A DNA stretch of 33,252 nucleotides from NCBI GenBank assembly GCA_032718475.1, contig JAUCBJ010000017.1:1-33252 (forward strand), given 5' to 3'. Source of the DNA: Nemertoderma westbladi. Taxonomy: Eukaryota > Xenacoelomorpha > Nemertodermatida > Nemertodermatidae. How positions within the stretch are numbered: the stretch's first letter is position 1; the number at the start of each line of letters is the position of its first letter. Below the pieces are notes generated by a model. The model did no database searches. It was not told where the DNA came from and worked only from the letters and a program-made list of their open reading frames with translations. Positions 1-13,100 of this stretch are shown here, piece after piece. A program made the translations under genes and the position numbers.

Positions 1-2531
1 TGTCAGCGGGATAAAGCTACTCCTAGAGGCTACAGGATAGATAACTTTCTTTGTTCCAATGAGCTACTGCTTGCTGATACATCGGCTAAATTTTCAGGTC
101 CTCCAATAACCTTCAGAGGACATGGACAGTCATACATCGACCATGTTATAACTAAGAACTACGGTATGGAAAACTTAGTGAACGGTGAAGTTCTGGCTGA
201 GGATCTCTGTAACAATTTATCAGATCATGTCCAAGTTCTGGCAAATTTCAGATTTAGGTTAGAGATTGAGACAAATAGAGTACGCCAAACATCAATACCC
301 ATAACTAAATTTGCATGGTTCCGAGCAACAAAATCACAGACTGAAGAATACAATAGGATTGTCAATGAGGGTATCAACAGTTTAAAATCTAGCATAACGT
401 TACATTACATGGAATGGACCTACTTGGACCTAGAAACATTCTCATCAGATCTACAGAACATTGTACTTGATGCTGCAACCAAAACACTCCCGAAGGTAAA
501 AAAGATAAAACTATCCAAGAATATTAGAATACGCTCTTCTGTTCTAAAGGCGAGGTGTAAGACAACAAAACAGCTATACCACTGTTGGTGTAAACAGGGG
601 AAACCTCCAGATAGCCCAGTAAAAGACTCGAAGCGGTCAGTAAAGAGACTAAGGAATTGGTTGGCTAAAATTACAGTCTCTCACAGAGTTAATTGCAATA
701 GCAAATTATTGAGAACCAATCCTAAGATGTTCTGGAATAAATTAAACCCAAAGGAAACAACAAATCCACCCGATAAGGTAATTGAAACAATAAGAACCCA
801 ACTGTCTGCTAACCACCAAAAAGCGAATGGCTATGATGATGCAATAGATCAACTCAAAAGGGATATTCTAAACGACTGCGATGCCAGAGACGACATCCCA
901 ACAATTACAGCTGCGGGTGTGAAAAGGGCTATTATGGCCATTTCAAAAGGAAAGGCGCCAGACATAGGATCGCTGACCATTGAACACATTCTGTCACTAG
1001 ACTCGGATATAAATGTGCAGAGCTCTCAAAGATTTACAATGCATGCATTGTTTTAGGTGAAACACCCTTACATTTTGGTCAGACAATAATAACTAGCCTA
1101 CACAAAGGCAAGGGCAGAAAAATAAATTTAGCAACTTCATATCGTCCGATCTCCACTGTCCGTCTTCTAGCAAAAATATTTGAATCCCTTCTGCTTCAAG
1201 AGTACTTATCGGCACCAAGTTTTATACATCCGTCACAGCTGGCATATCAACCTAAAATCGGGACTGATCTCATTCTCGGCGCTGTGCTGGAATGTCTGGA
1301 GTACCAGAGGCGATGTGGGAATACCATCTACTTATGCCAGCTGGATATTAAATCAGCTTTCGATAACGTTGACTACGTAATCTTGTTCAAGAAAATGAGA
1401 TTTCACATAAACCCATATATCTGCCGCATCATCCTGTCATATTATCTCCGCACTACCGCATTTTTAAAATTTGGAGGTGTGGTTGATGCCCGACCCATCA
1501 AGCTTACAAAGGGAGTGAAACAGGGTTCACTCCTCTCCCCAGCGTTGTTCATCCTGCATACGAGTGATGTCTTCAATGATGCGAGTTACAGTGGTCTTAG
1601 TTGCAATCTCAAGAACGTATGGCTCGGCGCTATTGCATATGCAGACGACATACTCATGTTTGGTAGATCCGCCACAGAATTAGAAAGATTAGTTGGTGTA
1701 ATCTCAGTAAAACTAAAGGATATCAATCTAGAAGTGGAAAGCTCTAAAACTAAATGGGTAGTCAGATCTGGAAAGGGATGCAATGAACACATTCCAAGTT
1801 TCATAAATATCAATAGCACTCTAGTGGCATCAAGTACATCGCTGCGATTTTTGGGCTTTAAGCTAAACTCTAGCATTGTAAAGAGCTACAATACATTATC
1901 CGATTGCAATCAGCTGATTACTATAATTGCGGAATCATTCCACAGGAGTTGGACAACCAGATGGATGGATACTTCAACATTGAGTCACATTTGGAGCAGC
2001 ATTGCAGTTCCAAAACTGGTTTACAGCATGAAATTCCTTGTTGAGTCACTCACCTCGGATGAATTACGTAGTCTAGACGCTCACTATAGGAAAGCGTTAC
2101 GTGGTCTTCTAGGTTTGGGAACCTATGCTAGCAACCAGATTGTATACGAGCTGATGAAATGCAAACCAATTACTAGCGAGTGTTATGGTGCCTGCATTGG
2201 ATCAATACTTAGGAGTGCATCTGTCCCCAACTGTGCCCTACAAGGCATTCTACGAATATCGCTGCAGCTAAATAGTAAGGATGAGACAAAATATTGTGGT
2301 ATTGGTGGTTCATACATAAACTGCAAAAAAACGTATAACGCGCCACACATTCATTCCATGTTAACATATGCATACAACACACGGCACTTGATTGAACGGT
2401 TGGGCTGTGGATCACTTACATTTTCGGAGATTATCCAAAGTAAATTTATATATGACTGTTATAAAATTAGATCAATTGACTCTTTTGCATCCAAACATAA
2501 GCGTATATTGAACTTTTTCAATGTTGTGTAA
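1..2531 (+). pseudogene. LINE endonuclease-reverse transcriptase polyprotein, frameshifted
   Basis: The first frame is open from base 1 to the stop ending at 1056. It begins inside an APE-like endonuclease: the motif SYIDHV (130-147) matches the conserved C-terminal S-x-I-D-H of that nuclease. A linker with the pre-RT motif KGKAP follows (about 946-960). Near 1015-1023 the coding frame moves to the third frame, which continues to the stop ending at 2531. That frame carries the RT blocks SYRPIS (1137-1154), QLDIKSAFD with the first catalytic aspartate (1338-1364), GVKQGSLLSP (1512-1541) and AYADD with the catalytic aspartate pair (1635-1649). About 290 further codons form the usual LINE C-terminal region. 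The shift equals loss of one base or gain of two. Apart from it the product looks intact, so the copy is not very old. In vivo it would have nicked target DNA and primed reverse transcription there. Confidence 0.88.
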
Positions 2532-2876
2532 TAATGGTTCTCAATATAATAATGACTCTCTATTGCTCAACATGCGCATTTTATGTTTCCCTACAAATAT
2601 GACTTTATATATATTTACTATTTGCCGCAACGAATATGATTTTACCTATATTTACGATTGTTTTATATACTGGGTTTTAATCGGGCTCCGACTGTTTTAC
2701 CTATCACTATAATACTAGACCTTATGGTTTTATGTGTTAATAATTAATATGAACGTAATTTTACTTAGATGTCGTGATCGGTACTACGATTGTGCATTTA
2801 TGGTTCATCTATGGTTTTTATGTATACTTTATTGCCGGCATGACCGGACCTAATATAAATTGAAATTGAAATTGAA
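2532..2876 (+). other. LINE 3' UTR and ATTGAA tail
   Basis: This is non-coding, AT-rich sequence after the RT stop, containing TGCCGGCATGACCGG near 2833-2847 and three exact ATTGAA units at 2859-2876. Such a terminal hexamer array is typical of LINE 3' ends that prime by short-repeat annealing. That functional reading is inferred from the families; only the repeat itself is seen. Confidence 0.7.
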
Positions 2877-2880
2877 TTAG

Positions 2881-2957
2881 TGCCCGCGGGCAATAATGTC
2901 TCGCGGTCACTAACGTCCCCCATCCTGTAAAGGATTGTGGGACGTTAGCCACTAACC
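2881..2957. repeat. 12-bp palindrome and imperfect hairpin next to the LINE tail
   Basis: TGCCCGCGGGCA (2881-2892) is a perfect 12-bp palindrome beginning a few bases after the LINE tail. It is followed by a hairpin whose left arm is 2906-2925 (CTAACGTCCCCCATCCT core) and right arm 2931-2957 (AGGATTGTGGGACGTTAG core). The cores pair over about 16 bp with one mismatch and one indel, with a short GTAA-type loop. It may be the pre-insertion target or the tip of a small foldback element. I do not recognise it. Confidence 0.55.
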
Positions 2958-3512
2958 AGTGATGGTCTGATGGATGAGACTTTCTTTTCATAACGCCACC
3001 TTGCGGTTTATTTATTTATTTTCTCCCCCCGAGCAGATATTCAAGTTACTCCATAAATTATATTGGGTTCAATGTTTTACAATAATATATTATATATTTC
3101 GCGTATTTTGGGAAGTTAACTAAAATCGATTCACCAACTACCTTTTAATTGATTATTCTCTATTATTTCTAACTTGCATGTTACACAGATAAATAAATGT
3201 GCCGAGTTACAGATTTCACCCAAACCAACTTCCACCTCTAATATACATGTACAGTCGGCTACAGTACCTTAATTTTATATCGCCACTAATTGAATTCCAC
3301 CACAAATTAGATGATTTCACACCAAAAAAATTATTTAGCACCAAATATATTTTTTTGTAGCACCAATTTACATCCCCCAATTTTGAATATCTCTCTCACC
3401 AAAAACAATAAATCATTCACCCCCCAAAATAATAATTCATCCCCAAAAACAATTATTCACCGCCCCCCCCCCCCCCCCAAAAAAAAAATTATCCATCCCC
3501 CAAATAACTATT
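2958..3512. other. AT- and C-rich spacer with C16 tract
   Basis: I see no gene here. The stretch turns increasingly into A/C-rich low-complexity sequence built on CACCAAAAA- and CCCCCAAA-like words from about 3300, with a run of 16 C at 3463-3478 followed by A-rich sequence. An 86-codon frame across it is low-complexity and not credible as a gene. Confidence 0.6.
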
Positions 3513-3625
3513 TAAGTGGTGGCATAAAAGTACGCTTTTTTTGTCGAGCGTTATTATTTTGGCGAGCTTAGCGAGACAAATAAGAAAGCAAGACAAAAAA
3601 ATGTTACTTTTTTTGCCACCACTTA
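3513..3625. repeat. Foldback (inverted repeat) of 113 bp at the satellite boundary
   Basis: The left arm 3513-3545 begins TAAGTGGTGGCA and the right arm 3592-3625 ends TGCCACCACTTA. The arms (33 and 34 bp) pair with a few mismatches around a 46-base loop. The outer 12 bases and the inner TTTTTTTGTC/GACAAAAAAA segments are perfect. The right arm ends about 7 bases before the first unit of the 44-bp satellite. The shape fits a small foldback or MITE-like element; no target-site duplication was found. Confidence 0.7.
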
Positions 3626-4028
3626 CGTCGTTGAGTAACTCAGAGCCTTAACTGCACTAACAATATATGTCTTAGTGAGTAACTCAGAGCCCTAACTGCA
3701 CTAACAATATATGTCTTAGTGAGTAACTCAGAGCCTTAACTGCACTAACAATATATGTCTTAGTGAGTAACTCAGAGCCCTAACTGCACTAACAATATAT
3801 GTCTTAGTGAGTAACTCAGAGCCCTAACTGCACTAACAATATATGTCTTAGTGAGTAACTCAAAGCCCTAACTGCACTAACAATATATGTCTTAGTGAGT
3901 AACTCAGAGCCCTAACTGCACTAACAATATATGTCTTAGTGAGTAACTCAGAGCCTTAACTGCACTAACAATATATGTCTTACTGAGTAACTCAGAGCCT
4001 TAACTGCACTAACAATATATGTCTTAGT

Positions 4029-4766
4029 GAGTAACTCAGAGCCTTAGCTGCACTAACAAAATATGTCTTAGTGAGTAACTCAGAGCCCTAACTGCACTAA
4101 CAATATATGTCTTAGTGAGTAACTCAGAGCCTTAACTGCACTAACAATATATGTCTTAGTGAGTAACTCAGAGCCTTAGCTGCACTAACAAAATATGTCT
4201 TAGTGAGTAACTCAGAGCCTTAACTGCACTAACAATATATGTCTTAGTGAGTAACTCAGAGCCTTAACTGCACTAACAATATATGTCTTAGTGAGTAACT
4301 CAGAGCCCTAACTGCACTAACAATATATGTCTTAGTGAGTAACTCAGAGCCATAACGGCACTAACAATATATGTCTTAGTGAGTAACTCAGAGCCTTAAC
4401 TGCACTAACAATATATGTCTTAGTGAGTAACTCAGAGCCTTAACTGCACTGTCTTAGTGAGTAACTCAGAGCCTTAACTGCACTAACAATATATGTCTTA
4501 GTGAGTAACTCAGAGCCTTAACTGCACTAACAATATATGTCTTAGTGAGTAACTCAGAGCCTTAACTGCACTAACAATATATGTCTTAGTGAGTAACTCA
4601 GAGCCTTAGCTGCACTAACAAAATATGTCTTAGTGAGTAACTCAGAGCCTTAACTGCACTAACAATATATGTCTTATTGAGTAACTCAGAGCCTTAGCTG
4701 CACTAACAAAATATGTCTTAGTGAGTAACTCAGAGCCTTAACTGCACTAACAATATATGTCTTAGT
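4029..4766. repeat. Higher-order block of the 44-bp satellite, copy 1
   Basis: Seventeen consecutive units carry the same ordered series of variants as 6425-7162. The series includes the rare GCCATAACGG unit (4337), a 34-bp short unit (4425) and a CTTATTGAG unit (4635). The offset is 2396 bp, which equals 55 units corrected for two 34-bp and two 42-bp units in between. This indicates a multi-unit duplication inside the array. Confidence 0.85.
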
Positions 4767-6424
4767 GAGTAACTCAGAGCCCTAACTGCACTAACAATAT
4801 ATGTCTTAGTGAGTAACTCAGAGCCCTAACTGCACTAACAATATATGTCTTAGTGAGTAACTCAGAGCCCTAACTGCACTAACAATATATGTCTTAGTGA
4901 GTAACTCAGAGCCCTAACTGCACTAACAATATATGTCTTAGTGAGTAACTCAGAGCCCTAACTGCACTAACAATATATGTCTTAGTGAGTAACTCAGAGC
5001 CTTAACTGCACTAACAATATATGTCTTAGTGAGTAACTCAGAGCCTTAGCTGCACTAACAATATGTCTTAGTGAGTAACTCAGAGCCTTAACTGCACTAA
5101 CAATATATGTCTTAGTGAGTAACTCAGAGCCCTAACTGCACTAACAATATATGTCTTAGCGAGTAACTCAGAGCCTTAACTGCACTAACAATATATGTCT
5201 TAGTGAGTAACTCAGAGCCTTAGCTGCACTAACAATATGTCTTAGTGAGTAACTCAGAGCCTTAACTGCACTAACAATATATGTCTTAGTGAGTAACTCA
5301 GAGCCCTAACTGCACTAACAATATATGTCTTAGTGAGTAACTCAGAGCCTTAACTGCACTAACAATATATGTCTTAGTGAGTAACTCAGAGCCTTAACTG
5401 CACTAACAATATATGTCTTAGTGAGTAACTCAGAGCCCTAACTGCACTAACAATATATGTCTTAGTGAGTAACTCAGAGCCTTAACTGCACTAACAATAT
5501 ATGTCTTAGTGAGTAACTCAGAGCCTTAACTGCACTAACAATATATGTCTTAGTGAGTAACTCAGAGCCTTAACTGCACTGTCTTAGTGAGTAACTCAGA
5601 GCCTTAACTGCACTAACAATATATGTCTTAGTGAGTAACTCAGAGCCTTAACTGCACTAACAATATATGTCTTAGTGAGTAACTCAGAGCCTTAACTGCA
5701 CTAACAATATATGTCTTAGTGAGTAACTCAGAGCCTTAACTGCACTAACAATATATGTCTTAGTGAGTAACTCAGAGCCCTAACTGCACTAACAATATAT
5801 GTCTTAGTGAGTAACTCAGAGCCTTAACTGCACTAACAATATATGTCTTAGTGAGTAACTCAGAGCCTTAACTGCACTAACAATATATGTCTTAGTGAGT
5901 AACTCAGAGCCCTAACTGCACTAACAATATATGTCTTAGTGAGTAACTCAGAGCCCTAACTGCACTAACAATATATGTCTTAGTGAGTAACTCAGAGCCT
6001 TAACTGCACTAACAATATATGTCTTAGTGAGTAACTCAGAGCCTTAACTGCACTAACAATATATGTCTTAGTGAGTAACTCAGAGCCCTAACTGCACTAA
6101 CAATATATGTCTTAGTGAGTAACTCAGAGCCTTAACTGCACTAACAATATATGTCTTAGTGAGTAACTCAGAGCCCTAACTGCACTAACAATATATGTCT
6201 TAGTGAGTAACTCAGAGCCCTAACTGCACTAACAATATATGTCTTAGTGAGTAACTCAGAGCCCTAACTGCACTAACAATATATGTCTTAGTGAGTAACT
6301 CAGAGCCCTAACTGCACTAACAATATATGTCTTAGTGAGTAACTCAGAGCCTTAACTGCACTAACAATATATGTCTTAGTGAGTAACTCAGAGCCTTAAC
6401 TGCACTAACAATATATGTCTTAGT

Positions 6425-7162
6425 GAGTAACTCAGAGCCTTAGCTGCACTAACAAAATATGTCTTAGTGAGTAACTCAGAGCCCTAACTGCACTAACAAT
6501 ATATGTCTTAGTGAGTAACTCAGAGCCTTAACTGCACTAACAATATATGTCTTAGTGAGTAACTCAGAGCCTTAGCTGCACTAACAAAATATGTCTTAGT
6601 GAGTAACTCAGAGCCTTAACTGCACTAACAATATATGTCTTAGTGAGTAACTCAGAGCCTTAACTGCACTAACAATATATGTCTTAGTGAGTAACTCAGA
6701 GCCCTAACTGCACTAACAATATATGTCTTAGTGAGTAACTCAGAGCCATAACGGCACTAACAATATATGTCTTAGTGAGTAACTCAGAGCCTTAACTGCA
6801 CTAACAATATATGTCTTAGTGAGTAACTCAGAGCCTTAACTGCACTGTCTTAGTGAGTAACTCAGAGCCTTAACTGCACTAACAATATATGTCTTAGTGA
6901 GTAACTCAGAGCCTTAACTGCACTAACAATATATGTCTTAGTGAGTAACTCAGAGCCTTAACTGCACTAACAATATATGTCTTAGTGAGTAACTCAGAGC
7001 CTTAGCTGCACTAACAAAATATGTCTTAGTGAGTAACTCAGAGCCTTAACTGCACTAACAATATATGTCTTATTGAGTAACTCAGAGCCTTAGCTGCACT
7101 AACAAAATATGTCTTAGTGAGTAACTCAGAGCCTTAACTGCACTAACAATATATGTCTTAGT
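6425..7162. repeat. Higher-order block of the 44-bp satellite, copy 2
   Basis: This is the second copy of the seventeen-unit pattern at 4029-4766, with the rare GCCATAACGG unit at 6733 and the short unit at 6821. Similarity may begin about five units earlier, where only private single-base changes differ. Confidence 0.85.
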
Positions 7163-10100
7163 GAGTAACTCAGAGCCTTAACTGCACTAACAATATATGT
7201 CTTAGTGAGTAACTCAGAGCCTTAACTGCACTAACAATATATGTCTTAGTGAGTAACTCAGAGCCCTAACTGCACTAACAATATATGTCTTAGTGAGTAA
7301 CTCAGAGCCCTAACTGCACTAACAATATATGTCTTAGTGAGTAACTCAGAGCCTTAGCTGCACTAACAAAATATGTCTTAGTGAGTAACTCAGAGCCTTA
7401 ACTGCACTAACAATATATGTCTTAGTGAGTAACTCAGAGCCCTAACTGCACTAACAATATATGTCTTAGTGAGTAACTCAGAGCCTTAACTGCACTAACA
7501 ATATATGTCTTATTGAGTAACTCAGAGCCTTAGCTGCACTAACAAAATATGTCTTAGTGAGTAACTCAGAGCCTTAACTGCACTAACAATATATGTCTTA
7601 GTGAGTAACTCAGAGCCTTAACTGCACTAACAATATATGTCTTAGTGAGTAACTCAGAGCCTTAACTGCACTAACAAAATATGTCTTAGTGAGTAACTCA
7701 GAGCCTTAGCTGCACTAACAAAATATGTCTTAGTGAGTAACTCAGAGCTATAACTGCACTAACAATATATGTCTTAGTGAGTAACTCAGAGCCTTAACTG
7801 CACTAACAATATATGTCTTAGTGAGTAACTCAGAGCCTTAACTGCACTAACAATATATGTCTTATTGAGTAACTCAGAGCCTTAGCTGCACTAACAAAAT
7901 ATGTCTTAGTGAGTAACTCAGAGCCTTAACTGCACTAACAATATATGTCTTAGTGAGTAACTCAGAGCCTTAACTGCACTAACAAAATATGTCTTAGTGA
8001 GTAACTCAGAGCCTTAACTGCACTAACAATATATGTCTTAGTGAGTAACTCAGAGCCTTAACTGCACTAACAATATATGTCTTAGTGAGTAACTCAGAGC
8101 CTTAACTGCACTAACAAAATATGTCTTAGTGAGTAACTCAGAGCCTTAGCTGCACTAACAAAATATGTCTTAGTGAGTAACTCAGAGCTATAACTGCACT
8201 AACAATATATGTCTTAGTGAGTAACTCAGAGCCTTAACTGCACTAACAATATATGTCTTAGTGAGTAACTCAGAGCCTTAACTGCACTAACAATATATGT
8301 CTTATTGAGTAACTCAGAGCCTTAGCTGCACTAACAAAATATGTCTTAGTGAGTAACTCAGAGCCTTAGCTGCACTAACAAAATATGTCTTAGTGAGTAA
8401 CTCAGAGCCTTAGCTGCACTAACAAAATATGTCTTAGTGAGTAACTCAGAGCTATAACTGCACTAACAATATATGTCTTAGTGAGTAACTCAGAGCCTTA
8501 ACTGCACTAACAATATATGTCTTAGTGAGTAACTCAGAGCCTTAACTGCACTAACAATATATGTCTTAGTGAGTAACTCAGAGCCTTAACTGCACTAACA
8601 ATATATGTCTTAGTGAGTAACTCAGAGCCTTAACTGCACTAACAATATATGTCTTAGTGAGTAACTCAGAGCCTTAACTGCACTAACAATATATGTCTTA
8701 GTGAGTAACTCAGAGCCTTAACTGCACTAACAATATATGTCTTAGTGAGTAACTCAGAGCCCTAACTGCACTAACAATATATGTCTTAGTGAGTAACTCA
8801 GAGCCTTAACTGCACTAACAATATATGTCTTAGTGAGTAACTCAGAGCCTTAGCTGCACTAACAAAATATGTCTTAGTGAGTAACTCAGAGCCTTAACTG
8901 CACTAACAATATATGTCTTCGTGAGTAACTCAGAGCCTTAACTGCACTGTCTTAGTGAGTAACTCAGAGCCCTAACTGCACTAACAATATATGTCTTAGT
9001 GAGTAACTCAGAGCCTTAACTGCACTAACAATATATGTCTTAGTGAGTAACTCAGAGCCTTAGCTGCACTAACAAAATATGTCTTAGTGAGTAACTCAGA
9101 GCCTTAACTGCACTAACAAAATATGTTTTCGTGAGTAACTCAGAGCCTTAACTGCACTAACAATATATGTCTTATTGAGTAACTCAGAGCCCTAACTGCA
9201 CTAACAATATATGTCTTAGTGAGTAACTCAGAGCCCTAACTGCACTAACAATATATGTCTTAGTGAGTAACTCAGAGCCTTAACTGCACTAACAATATAT
9301 GTCTTATTGAGTAACTCAGAGCCTTAACTGCACTAACAATATATGTCTTAGTGAGTAACTCAGAGCCTTAACTGCACTAACAATATATGTCTTAGTGAGT
9401 AACTCAGAGCCTTAACTGCACTAACAATATATGTCTTAGTGAGTAACTCAGAGCCTTAACTGCACTGTCTTATTGAGTAACTCAGAGCCTTAACTGCACT
9501 AACAATATATGTCTTAGTGAGTAACTCAGAGCCTTAACTGCACTAACAATATATGTCTTAGTGAGTAACTCAGAGCCTTAACTGCACTAACAATATATGT
9601 CTTAGTGAGTAACTCAGAGCCTTAACTGCACTAACAATATATGTCTTAGTGAGTAACTCAGAGCCTTAACTGCACTAACAATATATGTCTTATTGAGTAA
9701 CTCAGAGCCTTAACTGCACTAACAATATATGTCTTAGTGAGTAACTCAGAGCCTTAACTGCACTAACAATATATGTCTTAGTGAGTAACTCAGAGCCTTA
9801 ACTGCACTAACAATATATGTCTTAGTGAGTAACTCAGAGCCTTAACTGCACTAACAATATATGTCTTAGTGAGTAACTCAGAGCCTTAACTGCACTAACA
9901 ATATATGTCTTAGTGAGTAACTCAGAGCCTTAACTGCACTAACAATATATGTCTTAGTGAGTAACTCAGAGCCTTAACTGCACTAACAATATATGTCTTA
10001 GTGAGTAACTCAGAGCCTTAACTGCACTAACAATATATGTCTTAGTGAGTAACTCAGAGCCTTAACTGCACTAACAATATATGTCTTAGTGAGTAACTCA

Positions 10101-13100
10101 GAGCCTTAACTGCACTAACAATATATGTCTTAGTGAGTAACTCAGAGCCTTAACTGCACTAACAATATATGTCTTAGTGAGTAACTCAGAGCCTTAACTG
10201 CACTAACAATATATGTCTTAGTGAGTAACTCAGAGCCTTAACTGCAACTGTCTTATTGAGTAACTCAGAGCCTTAACTGCACTAACAATATATGTCTTAG
10301 TGAGTAACTCAGAGCCTTAACTGCACTAACAATATATGTCTTAGTGAGTAACTCAGAGCCTTAACTGCACTAACAATATATGTCTTAGTGAGTAACTCAG
10401 AGCCTTAACTGCACTAACAATATATGTCTTAGTGAGTAACTCAGAGCCTTAACTGCACTAACAATATATGTCTTAGTGAGTAACTCAGAGCCTTAACTGC
10501 ACTAACAATATATGTCTTAGTGAGTAACTCAGAGCCTTAACTGCACTAACAATATATGTCTTAGTGAGTAACTCAGAGCCTTAACTGCACTAACAATATA
10601 TGTCTTAGTGAGTAACTCAGAGCCTTAACTGCACTAACAATATATGTCTTAGTGAGTAACTCAGAGCCTTAACTGCACTAACAATATATGTCTTAGTGAG
10701 TAACTCAGAGCCTTAACTGCACTAACAATATATGTCTTAGTGAGTAACTCAGAGCCTTAACTGCACTAACAATATATGTCTTAGTGAGTAACTCAGAGCC
10801 TTAGCTGCACTAACAAAATATGTCTTAGTGAGTAACTCAGAGCCTTAACTGCACTAACAATATATGTCTTAGTGAGTAACTCAGAGCCTTAACTGCACTA
10901 ACAATATATGTCTTAGTGAGTAACTCAGAGCCTTAACTGCACTAACAATATATGTCTTAGTGAGTAACTCAGAGCCTTAACTGCACTAACAATATATGTC
11001 TTAGTGAGTAACTCAGAGCCTTAACTGCACTAACAATATATGTCTTAGTGAGTAACTCAGAGCCTTAACTGCACTAACAATATATGTCTTAGTGAGTAAC
11101 TCAGAGCCCTAACTGCACTAACAATATATGTCTTAGTGAGTAACTCAGAGCCTTAACTGCACTAACAATATATGTCTTAGTGAGTAACTCAGAGCCTTAA
11201 CTGCACTAACAATATATGTCTTAGTGAGTAACTCAGAGCCTTAACTGCACTAACAATATATGTCTTAGTGAGTAACTCAGAGCCTTAACTGCACTAACAA
11301 TATATGTCTTAGTGAGTAACTCAGAGCCTTAACTGCACTAACAATATATGTCTTATTGAGTAACTCAGAGCCTTAGCTGCACTAACAATATATGTCTTAT
11401 TGAGTAACTCAGAGCCTTAGCTGCACTAACAATATATGTCTTATTGAGTAACTCAGAGCCTTAGCTGCACTAACAATATATGTCTTATTGAGTAACTCAG
11501 AGCCTTAGCTGCACTAACAATATATGTCTTATTGAGTAACTCAGAGCCTTAGCTGCACTAACAATATATGTCTTATTGAGTAACTCAGAGCCTTAACTGC
11601 ACTAACAATATATGTCTTAGTGAGTAACTCAGAGCCTTAGCTGCACTAACAATATATGTCTTATTGAGTAACTCAGAGCCTTAACTGCACTAACAATATA
11701 TGTCTTATTGAGTAACTCAGAGCCTTAGCTGCACTAACAATATATGTCTTATTGAGTAACTCAGAGCCTTAACTGCACTAACAATATATGTCTTATTGAG
11801 TAACTCAGAGCCTTAACTGCACTAACAATATATGTCTTATTGAGTAACTCAGAGCCTTAACTGCACTAACAATATATGTGTTAGTGAGTAACTCAGAGCC
11901 TTAGCTGCACTAACAATATATGTCTTATTGAGTAACTCAGAGCCTTAACTGCACTAACAATATATGTCTTATTGAGTAACTCAGAGCCTTAGCTGCACTA
12001 ACAATATATGTCTTATTGAGTAACTCAGAGCCTTAACTGCACTAACAATATATGTGTTAGTGAGTAACTCAGAGCCTTAACTGCACTAACAATATATGTC
12101 TTATTGAGTAACTCAGAGCCTTAGCTGCACTAACAATATATGTCTTATTGAGTAACTCAGAGCCTTAGCTGCACTAACAATATATGTCTTATTGAGTAAC
12201 TCAGAGCCTTAACTGCACTAACAATATATGTCTTAGTGAGTAACTCAGAGCCTTAACTGCACTAACAATATATGTCTTAGTGAGTAACTCAGAGCCTTAA
12301 CTGCACTAACAATATATGTCTTAGTGAGTAACTCAGAGCCTTAACTGCACTAACAATATATGTCTTAGTGAGTAACTCAGAGCCTTAACTGCACTAACAA
12401 TATATGTCTTAGTGAGTAACTCAGAGCCTTAACTGCACTAACAATATATGTCTTATTGAGTAACTCAGAGCCTTAACTGCACTAACAATATATGTCTTAG
12501 TGAGTAACTCAGAGCCTTAGCTGCACTAACAATATATGTCTTAGTGAGTAACTCAGAGCCTTAACTGCACTGTCTTAGTGAGTAACTCAGAGCCTTAACT
12601 GCACTAACAATATATGTCTTATTGAGTAACTCAGAGCCTTAACTGCACTAACAATATATGTCTTAGTGAGTAACTCAGAGCCTTAACTGCACTAACAATA
12701 TATGTCTTAGTGAGTAACTCAGAGCCTTAACTGCACTAACAATATATGTCTTAGTGAGTAACTCAGAGCCTTAACTGCACTAACAATATATGTCTTAGTG
12801 AGTAACTCAGAGCCTTAACTGCACTAACAATATATGTCTTAGTGAGTAACTCAGAGCCTTAACTGCACTGTCTTAGTGAGTAACTCAGAGCCTTAACTGC
12901 ACTAACAATATATGTCTTAGTGAGTAACTCAGAGCCTTAACTGCACTAACAATATATGTCTTAGTGAGTAACTCAGAGCCCTAACTGCACTAACAATATA
13001 TGTCTTAGTGAGTAACTCAGAGCCTTAACTGCACTAACAATATATGTCTTAGTGAGTAACTCAGAGCCTTAACTGCACTAACAATATATGTCTTAGTGAG

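Larger units (their letters stand above)
1..2880 (+). mobile_element. 5'-truncated non-LTR retrotransposon (LINE), 3' portion
   Basis: The element enters from the left edge inside its endonuclease domain and runs through reverse transcriptase and a C-terminal region to a 3' UTR. It ends in three ATTGAA units (2859-2876), the short-repeat tail common in several animal LINE clades. No LTR, RNase H or integrase is visible, so it is a non-LTR element. The clade cannot be fixed by eye: an APE-type endonuclease followed by this kind of RT fits the large CR1/L2/Jockey-like assemblage, but this is inference. A frameshift shows that this copy is dead. Whether the 5' part exists lies outside the window. 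Confidence 0.85.
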
